NCBI GenBank assembly: GCA_003166875.1
Contig: PMUN01000076.1
Coordinates: 8,711 to 47,242 of the forward strand
Reading direction: 5' to 3'
Length of the DNA: 38,532 bases
Source of the DNA: Bryobacterales bacterium
Lineage (GTDB): Bacteria > Acidobacteriota > Terriglobia > Bryobacterales > Bryobacteraceae
A model generated the notes under the pieces. The model had not been told where the DNA came from, searched no databases, and saw only the letters and a program-made list of their open reading frames with translations. The position numbers were made by a program, and so were the translations under genes. Positions 9,616 to 19,228 of this stretch are shown here, piece by piece (within the stretch, counting starts at the first letter, position 1; each line of letters opens with the position of its first letter).

Positions 9616-9680
9616 TCTGGATACAGTGACCAATACTCTCATGAAACATTAATGGAGTCAAGGTGTTTTTGTAACCTGTT

Positions 9681-9694
9681 TGCCACCGCTTACA
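9681..9694. promoter_or_regulatory. Weak second operator-like site (TGCCACCGCTTACA)
   Basis: 11/14 match to TGTAAGCGCTTACA; one intact half-site CGCTTACA; 79 bp centre-to-centre from the strong site. Confidence 0.35.
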
Positions 9695-9751
9695 GAGCTT
9701 CGAAGGTTTATGCGCTGGTTCTAAAAAACTGACTGCGTCCACGGCGGCCGG

Positions 9752-11422
9752 GTGTATACTGTTCGAAAATTGAAAGCCCCACTACGAATCCCGGATGTCT
9801 TGTTCCTGGCCGCTTCCTTCGTTTTGGCGACAGGCCACGCGTTAGCGCAATCCGGCGACAATGTCACTTTCAAAACCGGCGTGCATTTAGTGATGGTCCC
9901 GGTGGTGGTGCGCGATTCGAAGGGACAGGCCGTCGGGAACCTGACGAAAGAAGATTTCCAGCTCTTCGACAAAGGCAAGCAGCAGCAGATCACGAAGTTC
10001 ACCGTGGAAAAACCCGGCGGGCAGGTGACAGTGTCCGAGGGCCGTCGAGACCGAAGAGCGGAGCAACCGGCGGTTGCGCCCGAGAGTTTCATCGCCTACC
10101 TTTTTGACGACATCCATCTGAATTTCGCGGACATCGCGCGAGTGCGTAACGGCGCTGCGCGAAACATCGGCCAGCTCAAACCCACTGACCGCGCCGCGAT
10201 CTTCACTACGTCGGGGCAAGGCATGCTCGATTTTACGAATGACCGCGCGAAGCTGGATGCCGCTTTGCGCAATCTGCGGCCACACCCGCTCCCCGGATCC
10301 AGTGCGGAGGATTGCCCGGACGTGAGTTATTACGTCGCGGACCTGATCCGGAACCAGGGCGATCAAGCAGCATTAGAGGCGGTCACCGCGGAAACCATGG
10401 GTTGCATGCGCCTGCGCTCGAAGGCCATCGACATGGCACGCGGCATTGCCAGGGACGCGGCCAGGCGTGCACTCGCGCGAGGACTGGATGAAACCCACAC
10501 TTCGCTGTTGGTGCTGAAGGACGCGGTGCAGCGCATCTCGATGATGCCCGGACGGCGACTCATCATTCTCGCTTCGCCCGGATTCCTGGTGGGTGAGGAT
10601 TTGCGGGAAGACGAACTGGACGTGGTAGATCGCGCTACGCGCGGCAGCGTCATCATCAGCTCATTGGACGCGCGCGGCCTTTATACAATCAACACGACGG
10701 GCGGCCTTGACGAGGAGAGTGACGCGAACAAGGGCGCGGGGCTGGCGCAATACCAGCAAGCCGAGGCGAAGGTGCGTTCAGGCGTGCTAGCGGAAATGGC
10801 CGCTGGGACCGGAGGGACGCTCATTCAGAACAGTAACGATTTCGACGGCGGCTTCCGGCGACTGGTGACGCCACCCGAGTACATCTACATGCTTGGCTTC
10901 GAGCCGGAGAATCTGAAAGCGGACGGGACCTTTCATCCGCTGAAGGTAAAGCTGAAGCCCTCGGGAAGACTGAGCGTGCAGGCGCGGCACGGATACTTTG
11001 CTCCGAAGGACCAGGAAGGCGAACTGCCGATTGCGAAGAAGGAAATCGACAGCGCTGTTTATTCGCGGGAAGAGATTCATGAGCTGCCGGTAGAGTTGCA
11101 CACCGAGTTCTCGAGGTCCAGCGAGACGGAGGCGAAGCTGAAAATGTTGGCCAGCGTGGGGTTAAAGGAGTCGCTGAACGGGAGCGCTTTGACGTTGGTG
11201 CTGGCGCTGTTCGACAACAACGGCAATGTTGTGGGCGGCTGGCAAAAGACGATGCAGGTACATATGACCGATGAGGCTGCAGATCGGGCGAAGCAGGCTC
11301 CCACGATCAAGGTCACTTCCAGCTTTGACGTGAAACCGGGGAGTTATCTGATGCGGCTGGTAGTACGCGATGCCGAAGGCCATCTGATAGCCACCGGGAA
11401 CAGCGCGGTCCAAATTCCGTAA
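9752..11422 (+). CDS. VWFA-related (TIGR03436-type) secreted acidobacterial protein
   Basis: Signal-like N-terminus '...DVLFLAASFVLATGHALAQ', then 'VVVRDSKGQAVGNLTKEDFQLFDKGKQQQITKF' and 'FIAYLFDDIHLNFADIARVRNGA'. Start is GTG; an alternative TTG at 9770 is possible. Confidence 0.85.
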   Translation: MYTVRKLKAPLRIPDVLFLAASFVLATGHALAQSGDNVTFKTGVHLVMVPVVVRDSKGQAVGNLTKEDFQLFDKGKQQQITKFTVEKPGGQVTVSEGRRDRRAEQPAVAPESFIAYLFDDIHLNFADIARVRNGAARNIGQLKPTDRAAIFTTSGQGMLDFTNDRAKLDAALRNLRPHPLPGSSAEDCPDVSYYVADLIRNQGDQAALEAVTAETMGCMRLRSKAIDMARGIARDAARRALARGLDETHTSLLVLKDAVQRISMMPGRRLIILASPGFLVGEDLREDELDVVDRATRGSVIISSLDARGLYTINTTGGLDEESDANKGAGLAQYQQAEAKVRSGVLAEMAAGTGGTLIQNSNDFDGGFRRLVTPPEYIYMLGFEPENLKADGTFHPLKVKLKPSGRLSVQARHGYFAPKDQEGELPIAKKEIDSAVYSREEIHELPVELHTEFSRSSETEAKLKMLASVGLKESLNGSALTLVLALFDNNGNVVGGWQKTMQVHMTDEAADRAKQAPTIKVTSSFDVKPGSYLMRLVVRDAEGHLIATGNSAVQIP

Positions 11423-11441
11423 GGTAGAGTGAGGATTGAGA

Positions 11442-12398
11442 ATGCATAGCAATCGCAGTTCGCTGCTGCTCTTGTTTGCGTATCCCGTCGCGTTCGCAAG
11501 CGCTCAGACGGCTGCGAAGCCGGCGGGTGCCGACAGCTCAGCTTCCACGCAACACGCGATCGAGCTGGTGGAACAGGGGCGATGCAAGGAAGCGCTGCCG
11601 ATGCTGGAGCATTTGATGCCGCACCTGGCGGACAAACAGCTTCGGTATCATGCGGCGATGGCGGAGGCACGCTGCGCAATGGCTCTGGATCGTGAGCCCA
11701 CCGCGATTACAGCGCTATTGCAACTCAAACGCGAATTTCCAGACGACCCCGAGGTCTTGTACATTACCGTGCATTACTTTTCCGAATTGGCCAGCCGGAC
11801 GTCACAGCAGTTGGCCGCGAAAGCGCCCGCATCGTCCCAAGCCCGAATGCTCGAAGCCGAAGCTTTTGAATCGCGCGGCGCTTGGGACGAAGCTGCCGGT
11901 ATCTACAAGGCCATTCTCGAGCAGAATCCCAGCGCACCTCGCATACACTACCGGCTGGGTCAGGTTTTGCTTTCGAAGGCCGGAGAGATTGGGCCGGTGG
12001 ACGACGCGCGCGCGGAGTTTCAAAGGGAGCTCCAAGTTGATCCGCGCAACGCCTCGGCCGAGTTTATTCTTGGCGAGCTGGCCAGGCGGGCAGGCCAGTG
12101 GGATGAAGCGGCCCAACATTTCTCGCGCGCCTCGACTCTTGACGTTGGATTCTCGGAGGCGTATCTCGCTTTGGGAATTTCGCTGACCTCCGCCAGGAAA
12201 TTCGCCGAAGCGGTTCGTCCACTCGAGACCTACGTGCGCATGCAGCCCGAAGATCCCTCCGGGCACTATCAGCTCGCGATCGCATACGAACGCACCGGCA
12301 ACAAAGAGGGAGCCGCGCGACAGATTACGCTTCGAGATCAGGCTGCCGCCGCGCAGGGGCAGAAAGCTACGGGACCCGATGGGCGCCCGGTTCGTTGA
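11442..12398 (+). CDS. Tetratricopeptide-repeat protein, secreted
   Basis: ATG at 11442 (track start 11436 is TTG). Signal peptide-like N-terminus and TPR-like helices 'WDEAAGIYKAILEQNPSAPRIHYRLGQVLL', 'WDEAAQHFSRASTLDVGFSEAYLALGISL'. Confidence 0.85.
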   Translation: MHSNRSSLLLLFAYPVAFASAQTAAKPAGADSSASTQHAIELVEQGRCKEALPMLEHLMPHLADKQLRYHAAMAEARCAMALDREPTAITALLQLKREFPDDPEVLYITVHYFSELASRTSQQLAAKAPASSQARMLEAEAFESRGAWDEAAGIYKAILEQNPSAPRIHYRLGQVLLSKAGEIGPVDDARAEFQRELQVDPRNASAEFILGELARRAGQWDEAAQHFSRASTLDVGFSEAYLALGISLTSARKFAEAVRPLETYVRMQPEDPSGHYQLAIAYERTGNKEGAARQITLRDQAAAAQGQKATGPDGRPVR

Positions 12399-14080
12399 TG
12401 AGGGATTCGATCGCGCGGCGCCGTTTTCTGCAGCTATTGTGCAGCTCGGCGACCGGCTTGGCTGCTCCCGCTACGGACGTAGCTCCATTTTTCGAGGAGA
12501 TCCCGCCCGCCGCCAGCGGCATTCAGTGGAAGCATGTCGCCGGGCTCTCTTCGAAGATGTATGTTCCGGAGACCATCGGCCCGGGCTGCGCGTTTCTCGA
12601 CTACGACAACGATGGATGGATGGACATCTATCTGGTCAACAGCGGCCCTTGCGATTTTTACTCGCCATCCACGCCGCTGAGCAACGCCCTCTACCGCAAC
12701 AATCGCGACGGCACCTTCACGGATGTAACCGAAAAAGCCGGCGTGCGCGGCAACGCATACGGGATGGGCGCCGCTGTTGGCGACTTTAACGGCGACGGTT
12801 TCGCGGACCTGTATGTCACTCAGTACCCGCGCAGCATCCTTTATCGCAACAATGGCGATGGCACCTTTACGGACGTGACCGAGAAAGCGGGAGTCGCGGC
12901 GCCCGGCTGGAGCAGCAGCGCCGTCTGGTTCGATTATGACAACGACGGCCGGCTGGATCTCTTCGTCTGCCGCTTCGGCGATTTCGATAAATCGAAGATG
13001 GTGTACTGCGGCAATCGCGATACCGGCGCGCATTACTATTGCAGTCCCAGCGTCGTCAAACCCTTTACCTGTTGGTTGTTTCACAACAATGGCGACGGCA
13101 CTTTCACGGATGTCAGCAAGGAGTCCGGGATCGCCGGAAAGCTGACGCGGGCGTGGGGCGTGGTTGCCGCGGACATCAACAATGACGGATGGATAGATCT
13201 TTTCGTAAGCAACGACGGCTTGGCTAATTGTCTGTTCGCCAATCGCGGAAGGGGCAAGTTCGAAGAAATCGCCCTGATCGCGGGCGTAGCCTACAACTCG
13301 TTTGGCGCGGCCCGTTCCGGAATGGGCGTGGACGCGGCCGACTACAACGAGGACGGAAACGTCGATCTGTTCGTCGCCAATATCGATCACGAGTCGTATT
13401 CGCTGTATCGCAACAACGGGGATGAGAGCTTCGACGACATGGCGATTCCATCCGGTATCGCTGCGGCAACCCGATTCCTGAGCGGCTGGGGTTTGAAGTT
13501 TTTCGATTTCGACAACGATGGAAATCTGGATCTCATCCTGTGCAACGGACATCCCGATACGATGGTGAAGCTGTACACGCCAACCGTCGACTACCGGATG
13601 CCGATGGTGCTATTTCAGAACACGGGCGCAGCATGGAAGAACGTCAGCGCGCAGGCTGGGCCTGTGTTTCATAAAGGACTCGCGGGCCGCGGGCTCGCTT
13701 TGGGCGATTTCGACAACGACGGGGCAGTGGATGTTCTGGTGGCTGTGAACGATGGCGCGCCGATACTGTTGCGGAACAATGTGGGACGGCGGAATCACTG
13801 GCTGGGAGTGCGACTGATTGGACGCAAGGCGAATGTGGATGCCATCGGGGCCATTGTCAGCTATCAGGCCGGAGCATTAAAGCGCCGCCGCGTGAGGGTT
13901 GGCGGAGGTAGCTTTCTATCGTCTCACGATCCGCGCATGGTGCTGGGAATCGGGCAAGCCGCGAAGATCGATTGGTTGGAAGTGCGATGGCCACAGCCGG
14001 GCGGGGGCGTGGAGCGGTTTCATGATCTGCCGCTGGATCGCTATGTTACGATCACCGAAGGTCAGGGCACCTGGAAGTAG
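12395..14080 (+). CDS. CRTAC1 family protein (FG-GAP/VCBS repeats + ASPIC/UnbV C-terminal domain), Tat-type signal
   Basis: ARRRFLQLL Tat-like motif; repeated 'DYDNDGWMDIYLVN', 'YRNNGDGTFTDVTEKAGV'; C-terminal 'NHWLGVRLIGRKANVDAIGAIV...DWLEVRWPQPGG'. 4-nt overlap with the upstream TPR gene. Confidence 0.92.
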   Translation: MMRDSIARRRFLQLLCSSATGLAAPATDVAPFFEEIPPAASGIQWKHVAGLSSKMYVPETIGPGCAFLDYDNDGWMDIYLVNSGPCDFYSPSTPLSNALYRNNRDGTFTDVTEKAGVRGNAYGMGAAVGDFNGDGFADLYVTQYPRSILYRNNGDGTFTDVTEKAGVAAPGWSSSAVWFDYDNDGRLDLFVCRFGDFDKSKMVYCGNRDTGAHYYCSPSVVKPFTCWLFHNNGDGTFTDVSKESGIAGKLTRAWGVVAADINNDGWIDLFVSNDGLANCLFANRGRGKFEEIALIAGVAYNSFGAARSGMGVDAADYNEDGNVDLFVANIDHESYSLYRNNGDESFDDMAIPSGIAAATRFLSGWGLKFFDFDNDGNLDLILCNGHPDTMVKLYTPTVDYRMPMVLFQNTGAAWKNVSAQAGPVFHKGLAGRGLALGDFDNDGAVDVLVAVNDGAPILLRNNVGRRNHWLGVRLIGRKANVDAIGAIVSYQAGALKRRRVRVGGGSFLSSHDPRMVLGIGQAAKIDWLEVRWPQPGGGVERFHDLPLDRYVTITEGQGTWK

Positions 14081-14083
14081 CGC

Positions 14084-15154
14084 ATGATTGGTCTTCGAAT
14101 TGGTCTGGCATTGCTCGTAGCCGGCGGTTTGTTCTGCCAACAGACGGACCAGCAGGCGGAGAGCGATCTGCGCATTGGGATCGCTTTGACGAAAGAAGGC
14201 CGGTTCCAGCAGGCCGTCCCTTACTTCCTGTCGGCGCGCGGGCGGGTTGCGGAGACATTCGCGGTTGAATTCAACCTGGCGCTCTGTTATGTCGGAACGC
14301 GTGACTTTAAGCAAGCCGTTCAAATTCTGACCCAACTCAAAAGCTCCGCCGAAGTGAATAATCTACTTTCGCAAGCGTTGATCGGCGATGGCCAACAAGA
14401 TGCGGCACTGAAGGCTTTTCAGGACGCGGCCGAGCTAACGCCGAAGAACGAAAAGCTCTATCTCCTGGTTTCGGAAGCCTGCATGGATGAGGGTTTCCAC
14501 GAGCTTGGCATTCACGTGCTTGAAGTTGGATTGCGAAATCTGCCGGAATCCGCACGGCTGCATTTCGAGCGAGGATTTTTCCGATCCCAGATGGACGAGC
14601 GCAATCTTGCCGATCAGGATTTCGAGCTCGCGCAAAAGCTATCGCCCGGTTCCGACATCGCGTATATCGCGGCAGCTCAGCAGGCGTTCTTGTCCGGAGA
14701 CGTGCAGAAGGTAATTCGAACGGCGCGCGAAGGGATCTCTCGAGGCCATACTCACTACCTTCTGTTGACGATGCTAGGAGAAGCGCTGCTGCGCGCAGGG
14801 GCGACACCAGCCAATGCGGATGAATTCCGCGAAGCGCAGGAGGCGCTTGAAAAGGCTGTGGCCGCACGTCCCGGTTATTCGAGCGCGCACATCGCGCTGG
14901 GCAGGATTTATCTGGCTCGCGAGCGCACGGAGGAAGCTGTCGCTCAACTCGAATCCGCGAAGCAGCTTGACCCGCGCAATCGGGCGGTTTACTCCGCTCT
15001 CGCTATTGCGTATCGGCGCGCTGGGCAGGCGGAACAATCTCGCGAGTCGATCGCCATCCTGGCGGAGTTGAATCGGCAGGAGGCTGCGAGAATCGGCTCC
15101 GCAAGTGGGGGACATGCGGGATACGCGGGCGGTCGGGATAAGCCGCCCCGGTAG
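14084..15154 (+). CDS. Tetratricopeptide-repeat protein, secreted
   Basis: Signal-like N-terminus MIGLRIGLALLVAGGLFCQQ; repeated TPR motifs such as 'YSSAHIALGRIYLARERTEEAVAQLESAKQLDPRNRAVYSALAIAYRRAGQ'. Confidence 0.85.
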   Translation: MIGLRIGLALLVAGGLFCQQTDQQAESDLRIGIALTKEGRFQQAVPYFLSARGRVAETFAVEFNLALCYVGTRDFKQAVQILTQLKSSAEVNNLLSQALIGDGQQDAALKAFQDAAELTPKNEKLYLLVSEACMDEGFHELGIHVLEVGLRNLPESARLHFERGFFRSQMDERNLADQDFELAQKLSPGSDIAYIAAAQQAFLSGDVQKVIRTAREGISRGHTHYLLLTMLGEALLRAGATPANADEFREAQEALEKAVAARPGYSSAHIALGRIYLARERTEEAVAQLESAKQLDPRNRAVYSALAIAYRRAGQAEQSRESIAILAELNRQEAARIGSASGGHAGYAGGRDKPPR

Positions 15155-15164
15155 TCTTAAAACA

Positions 15165-15212
15165 GGCGTCGGCATGAGTGCCGACGCGGCACGCACGAGT
15201 GCGTGCGCCACG
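15165..15212. repeat. Paired-hairpin REP-like element, copy A, between convergent genes
   Basis: GGCGTCGGCATGAGTGCCGACGCGGCACGCACGAGTGCGTGCGCCACG: two adjacent inverted repeats with tiny GA-type loops; same architecture as 38486-38532. Confidence 0.8.
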
Positions 15213-15216
15213 ATGA

Positions 15217-16926
15217 TCACCGGTTGGGCACGCGCGGGAATGAGTACTGGATAATTCCGGCACCCTCTTTGATCGCGAGGATCTGATCGCAGCCAATATC
15301 GCTCAGTCTGGTTACGATTCCACTAGGCCACCGAATCTCGATCAGATCGATCTTGGTACGATTCCCGAGGCCGAAATGGAGCCGCGGGTCCTGGGCCGAC
15401 TGGTAGCTCATGCCCCCTTTCTTTTGCTCATAAAGTGTCAGATCGCCAGCGGAAACCTTCACGCGGGAGCCCACTGCATCGCGATTCGAACGCGTGCCGA
15501 TCAAAAGAAGCTGCAGCCAGTGGCTGGCATTGCCGCCATCGTTGCGCAGGAGTTGGGGCGGTCCGCCGTTATTGCTTACCAGAATGTCGAGGTCGCCGTC
15601 GTTGTCAAAATCGCCGACGGCCGCGCCCCGGCTGACCGAAGGCGTCTGGAAGTCCGGCCCCAGTTGATCGCTGACGTTTTGGAACACGCCGCTACCCACG
15701 TTGCGGAACATCAACTTCGGCTCGGCGTAACCGGTGCCCGGGCGATAGCGATCGATGTTGTCCAGCACATGGCCGGCCGCCATGAAGATGTCCCGCCGCC
15801 CGTCGTTGTCGTAGTCCAGAAACCGCGCGCCAAACACACTGGTGTGAAAGGTCGCGTAGGATAGCTTCGCGCTGAAAGTGGCATCCTCGAACAAGCCGTG
15901 TCCGAGGTTGCGGTAGAATCGCGCCATTTGAAGATCGAGATGCCCGACGATCAGGTCCATGCATCCATTGCCCGAGGCGTCGGCCGCGTCCGTTCCCATA
16001 CCCGATTCGGCAACGCCATCCTCGCTCACGGCCACGCCGGCTTCGTAGGCCACTTCCGTGAAAGTGCCGTCGCGGTTGTTATGGAATAGCGAGTTCGCCA
16101 GAGCATCGTTGGCAATGAAAATATCCTGCCAGCCGTCGTCGTCGTAATCGAACGTGACTACGGCTAGGCCGTTGGACGGTTTCGCCGCGAGCCCCGACGC
16201 TTTGCTGACGTCGGAGAAAGTGCCGTCGCCATTATTGTGGAAGAGCACCGGCGCTTGGCCGTGGTAATCGTCCGGGTGGCAGTAGCTACGCATCCCCGCA
16301 CCTTGGCTGCCGCAATAATAGTTGCGTTCAGGGGACCAATCCACGTAGTTGGCAACTACCAGGTCGAGAAAGCCATCGTTATCGTAGTCGAACCAAGCCG
16401 CGCTCGACGCCCAGTGGCCCGTGTTCGCGACTCCGGCGTGAGCCGTCACATCGGTAAAAGTGCCATCGCCATTGTTGTGGTAGAGAATGGATCTTCCGTA
16501 TCCGAGAACCAGCAGATCCGGGAGTCCATCATTGTCATAATCTCCCACCGCGACTCCCATGCCGAACAGCCCCTCGGCGCCAACGCCAGCCTTCGCAGTT
16601 ACGTCCGTGAACGTGCCATCTCCGTTATTCCGGTAGAGTGCGCTTCGTAATGGCTGCGTTGGTTTGAAGACTTGTGTCGCGGCGCTATTCACCAAGTAGA
16701 GGTCAAGCAGACCGTTCTGATCGTAGTCGATCCAGGCGCACCCTGAGCCCATGGTTTCAATCAGGTATTTCTGATTGCTGGCAGCATTCTCGTGACGGAA
16801 AGTTATGCCGGCGGATTTGGTGATATCCACGAAACGGACCGAGCTGCGCGGAGTGGCGAACAAGGCGGCGGACGCGCCCGCCAGAAAACCTCGTCGCGTG
16901 ATGAGGGAGCCCAACTTCACGAACAC
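15217..16926 (-). CDS. CRTAC1 family protein (FG-GAP/VCBS + ASPIC/UnbV), Tat-type signal
   Basis: SLITRRGFLAGASAALF Tat motif; repeated 'YRNNGDGTFTDVTAKAGV', 'WFDYDNDGFLDLVVANY'; C-terminal 'IDLIEIRWPSGIVTRL'. Paralogue of 12395-14080. Confidence 0.92.
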   Translation of the reverse strand: MFVKLGSLITRRGFLAGASAALFATPRSSVRFVDITKSAGITFRHENAASNQKYLIETMGSGCAWIDYDQNGLLDLYLVNSAATQVFKPTQPLRSALYRNNGDGTFTDVTAKAGVGAEGLFGMGVAVGDYDNDGLPDLLVLGYGRSILYHNNGDGTFTDVTAHAGVANTGHWASSAAWFDYDNDGFLDLVVANYVDWSPERNYYCGSQGAGMRSYCHPDDYHGQAPVLFHNNGDGTFSDVSKASGLAAKPSNGLAVVTFDYDDDGWQDIFIANDALANSLFHNNRDGTFTEVAYEAGVAVSEDGVAESGMGTDAADASGNGCMDLIVGHLDLQMARFYRNLGHGLFEDATFSAKLSYATFHTSVFGARFLDYDNDGRRDIFMAAGHVLDNIDRYRPGTGYAEPKLMFRNVGSGVFQNVSDQLGPDFQTPSVSRGAAVGDFDNDGDLDILVSNNGGPPQLLRNDGGNASHWLQLLLIGTRSNRDAVGSRVKVSAGDLTLYEQKKGGMSYQSAQDPRLHFGLGNRTKIDLIEIRWPSGIVTRLSDIGCDQILAIKEGAGIIQYSFPRVPNR

Positions 16927-16956
16927 CAGCTTACATCAGCGAAAGAGAGCCACGCG

Positions 16957-16970
16957 TGTAATCGCTTACA
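16957..16970. promoter_or_regulatory. Candidate LacI-family operator (TGTAATCGCTTACA) upstream of GH31
   Basis: 13/14 match to TGTAAGCGCTTACA; followed by an extended -10-like TGTCATAAT at 16985-16993. Confidence 0.8.
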
Positions 16971-17008
16971 GCGCAGTACAGACGTGTCATAATGTTCAAA
17001 GTCTTCCC

Positions 17009-19228
17009 ATGAGAATCTCTCGACGGAACTGGATGCAAGCGGCCGGAGCGGCAGTTTTTGCGCACGGGCAAGCTGACGCGGAAGAAAAACGATTACAGAT
17101 CGCAGGCCGCGAAGTGGAGATCCAACTCGCGCCTGTGAGTGCATACACCTTCCGCCTATCTGTCGTGCCAATCCAGGATGGGAAGGCTGCCGAACTTTCC
17201 TCAGATGGGTCACTAGTGGAGCGATCCTGGGCTGCTCCCGCGGCCAAACTCCGCGAGGCGTTTCGAAAGCAAACCGTGAAGCTGGGCGCGCTGCGCGTCA
17301 AAGTGACGCTTGACCCATTAACGTTCGCCGTCGAAACATATTCCGGGGAGTTGGTACAACAGCTCAAGATCGATAACGAAAGCGGCTCCGTCACTTTCGC
17401 TACCCTCAGCGTGCCAATTCTGGGGTTGGGCGAGGGCGGACCGCAATTCGACCGGCGCGGATCAACCGATCGGATGCGTAGCGGACAGGGCGGCTATCAG
17501 TTGCGAACGCATGGCGGCCGAGTCCCGATTCCTTGGCTGATCGGAACTTCCGGCTGGGCGATGTTTTTCCATCAGCCTTTCGGCACGTTCGATTTCACCG
17601 GCGCTGAAAGCAGCTTCCATCCCGCGTCGCCCGCTGCAGCGCTGCCGCTCGACATTTTTGTTGTTGCCTCGCGGGACCCGCAAACTATCATGTCCGAATA
17701 CGCCGGATTGACGGGTCATCCCGAATTGCCACCGCTGTGGAGTCTTGGCTATCAGCAATCGCATCGCACACTGGCCGGGCCCGAGCAGCTCCTTGAGGAA
17801 GCCCGCACGTTTCGTGAAAAAAAGCTGCCCTGCGACGCCATGATCTATTTGGGTACGGGATTCTGTCCTTCCGGCTGGAATACCAACAACGGAGAGTTTC
17901 AGTTCAACCAAAAGGTCTTCCCGGATCCAAAGGCGATCTTCGAGCAACTGCATCAGGAGCATTTCAAGGTGGCGCTGCACGTGGTGATTAAAGCGCGGGC
18001 GATGCATGGCACGGTGCATGATGCCTGCGATCCGAAACAGCCGGTCGAGGAGCAGCCAAGCTGTTATTGGGCTGAGCACCGCGACATTTTTTCGCTCGGT
18101 GTGGATGGCTGGTGGCCCGACGAGGGCGACCCGTTGAACATTGCTTCGCGCTTGGTGCGGAACCGAATGTACTGGGAGGGGCCGCAGCTCGATCGTCCCA
18201 ACGAACGGCCCTATGCGCTGCACCGCAACGGCTACGCGGGCATGCAGCGCTACGCTTCGTTCCTTTGGTCGGGCGACGTGTACTCCACGTGGGAGACGCT
18301 GCGCACTCACATTCCGATCGCCGTCAATACGGGGCTAACCGGCATTCCTTATTGGGGCACCGATATCGGCGGTTTCGTCCCCACCAAGGAATTCACGGCG
18401 GAACTTTATGTCCGGTGGTTCCAGTTCGGGGCATTTTGTCCGTTGTTCCGATCGCATGGCCGCAACTGGACGCTGCGACTTCCCTGGGGTTGGAACACCG
18501 GTGATTCGGGCCCCCTGGAAATCAACAACTACAATGGCGCCGCGCTGCCGGATGCGAGTGAGTTGCACAACGCTCAAGTGGAGCCGATCTGCCGCAAATA
18601 CCTGGATCTGCGATATCGCATGCTGCCCTATTTATACAGCGCGGTGCGGGAGTGTACGGTGTCGGGGCTGCCGGTAATGCGCGGATTGTGGCTGCATTAT
18701 CCCGACGATCCTGCCGCGGTTGCGCGCGCGGACGAGTATTTGTGGGGCCGCGATATCCTGGTGGCGCCGGTGACCGAGCAAGGGACGGCTTCGCGGCGTA
18801 TCTACCTTCCCCGCGGAGTTTGGTACGATTTCTGGACCAATGAACGGCAGGATGGCGGCCGCGAAATCCCTCGCGACGTGGATTTGGAGACCATGCCGCT
18901 CTACGTGCGCGCCGGAGCTATCCTGCCGCTTGGTCCGGTGAAACAGTACACTGGCGAGCAGGTGAACGAGCCGCTCACGTTCTCAATCTATCCGGGCGCC
19001 GATGGTTCGTTCCTGCTATATGAGGACGATGGCAGTTCGTTTAACTATCGCAAGGGTGAATGGATGGGAATCGAGATGAATTGGAGCGATCGCCAACGCT
19101 TGCTGCGCCTCACTTTGGCCAAAGGCTCTCGCATGCTACCACCATCGCGCCGTGATCTCGTCGTGAAGTTGGGCGACGCCACGCGCCGCGTCGTTTTCGA
19201 TGGACATCCCGTGGAGGTTCGATTCTGA
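17009..19228 (+). CDS. GH31 family glycoside hydrolase, Tat-type signal
   Basis: ATG at 17009 gives [24 protein letters not shown]; the track start 16805 would overlap the divergent gene. GH31-like '[15 protein letters not shown]', nucleophile region '[14 protein letters not shown]', '[11 protein letters not shown]', '[34 protein letters not shown]'. Confidence 0.9.
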   Translation: MRISRRNWMQAAGAAVFAHGQADAEEKRLQIAGREVEIQLAPVSAYTFRLSVVPIQDGKAAELSSDGSLVERSWAAPAAKLREAFRKQTVKLGALRVKVTLDPLTFAVETYSGELVQQLKIDNESGSVTFATLSVPILGLGEGGPQFDRRGSTDRMRSGQGGYQLRTHGGRVPIPWLIGTSGWAMFFHQPFGTFDFTGAESSFHPASPAAALPLDIFVVASRDPQTIMSEYAGLTGHPELPPLWSLGYQQSHRTLAGPEQLLEEARTFREKKLPCDAMIYLGTGFCPSGWNTNNGEFQFNQKVFPDPKAIFEQLHQEHFKVALHVVIKARAMHGTVHDACDPKQPVEEQPSCYWAEHRDIFSLGVDGWWPDEGDPLNIASRLVRNRMYWEGPQLDRPNERPYALHRNGYAGMQRYASFLWSGDVYSTWETLRTHIPIAVNTGLTGIPYWGTDIGGFVPTKEFTAELYVRWFQFGAFCPLFRSHGRNWTLRLPWGWNTGDSGPLEINNYNGAALPDASELHNAQVEPICRKYLDLRYRMLPYLYSAVRECTVSGLPVMRGLWLHYPDDPAAVARADEYLWGRDILVAPVTEQGTASRRIYLPRGVWYDFWTNERQDGGREIPRDVDLETMPLYVRAGAILPLGPVKQYTGEQVNEPLTFSIYPGADGSFLLYEDDGSSFNYRKGEWMGIEMNWSDRQRLLRLTLAKGSRMLPPSRRDLVVKLGDATRRVVFDGHPVEVRF

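Noticed and set aside
12434-13552. 372-aa antisense ORF across the CRTAC1 gene, and similar long antisense ORFs (6260-7180, 22152-23126, 28763-29785, 31041-32138)
   Set aside because: They lie opposite genes with clear family motifs, lack recognisable domains or signals, and are expected frame artefacts in GC-rich coding DNA.
12600-13730. Repeated GGCGACGGCACCTTCACGGATGT-like DNA within CRTAC1 genes, at first sight a tandem DNA repeat
   Set aside because: Explained by FG-GAP/VCBS protein repeats (NNGDGTFTDVT); spacing and divergence fit coding repeats, not a CRISPR or satellite array.
15560-15580. ATTGCTTACC as an extra LacI operator
   Set aside because: Inside CRTAC1 coding sequence, only one half-site, no symmetry; likely chance.
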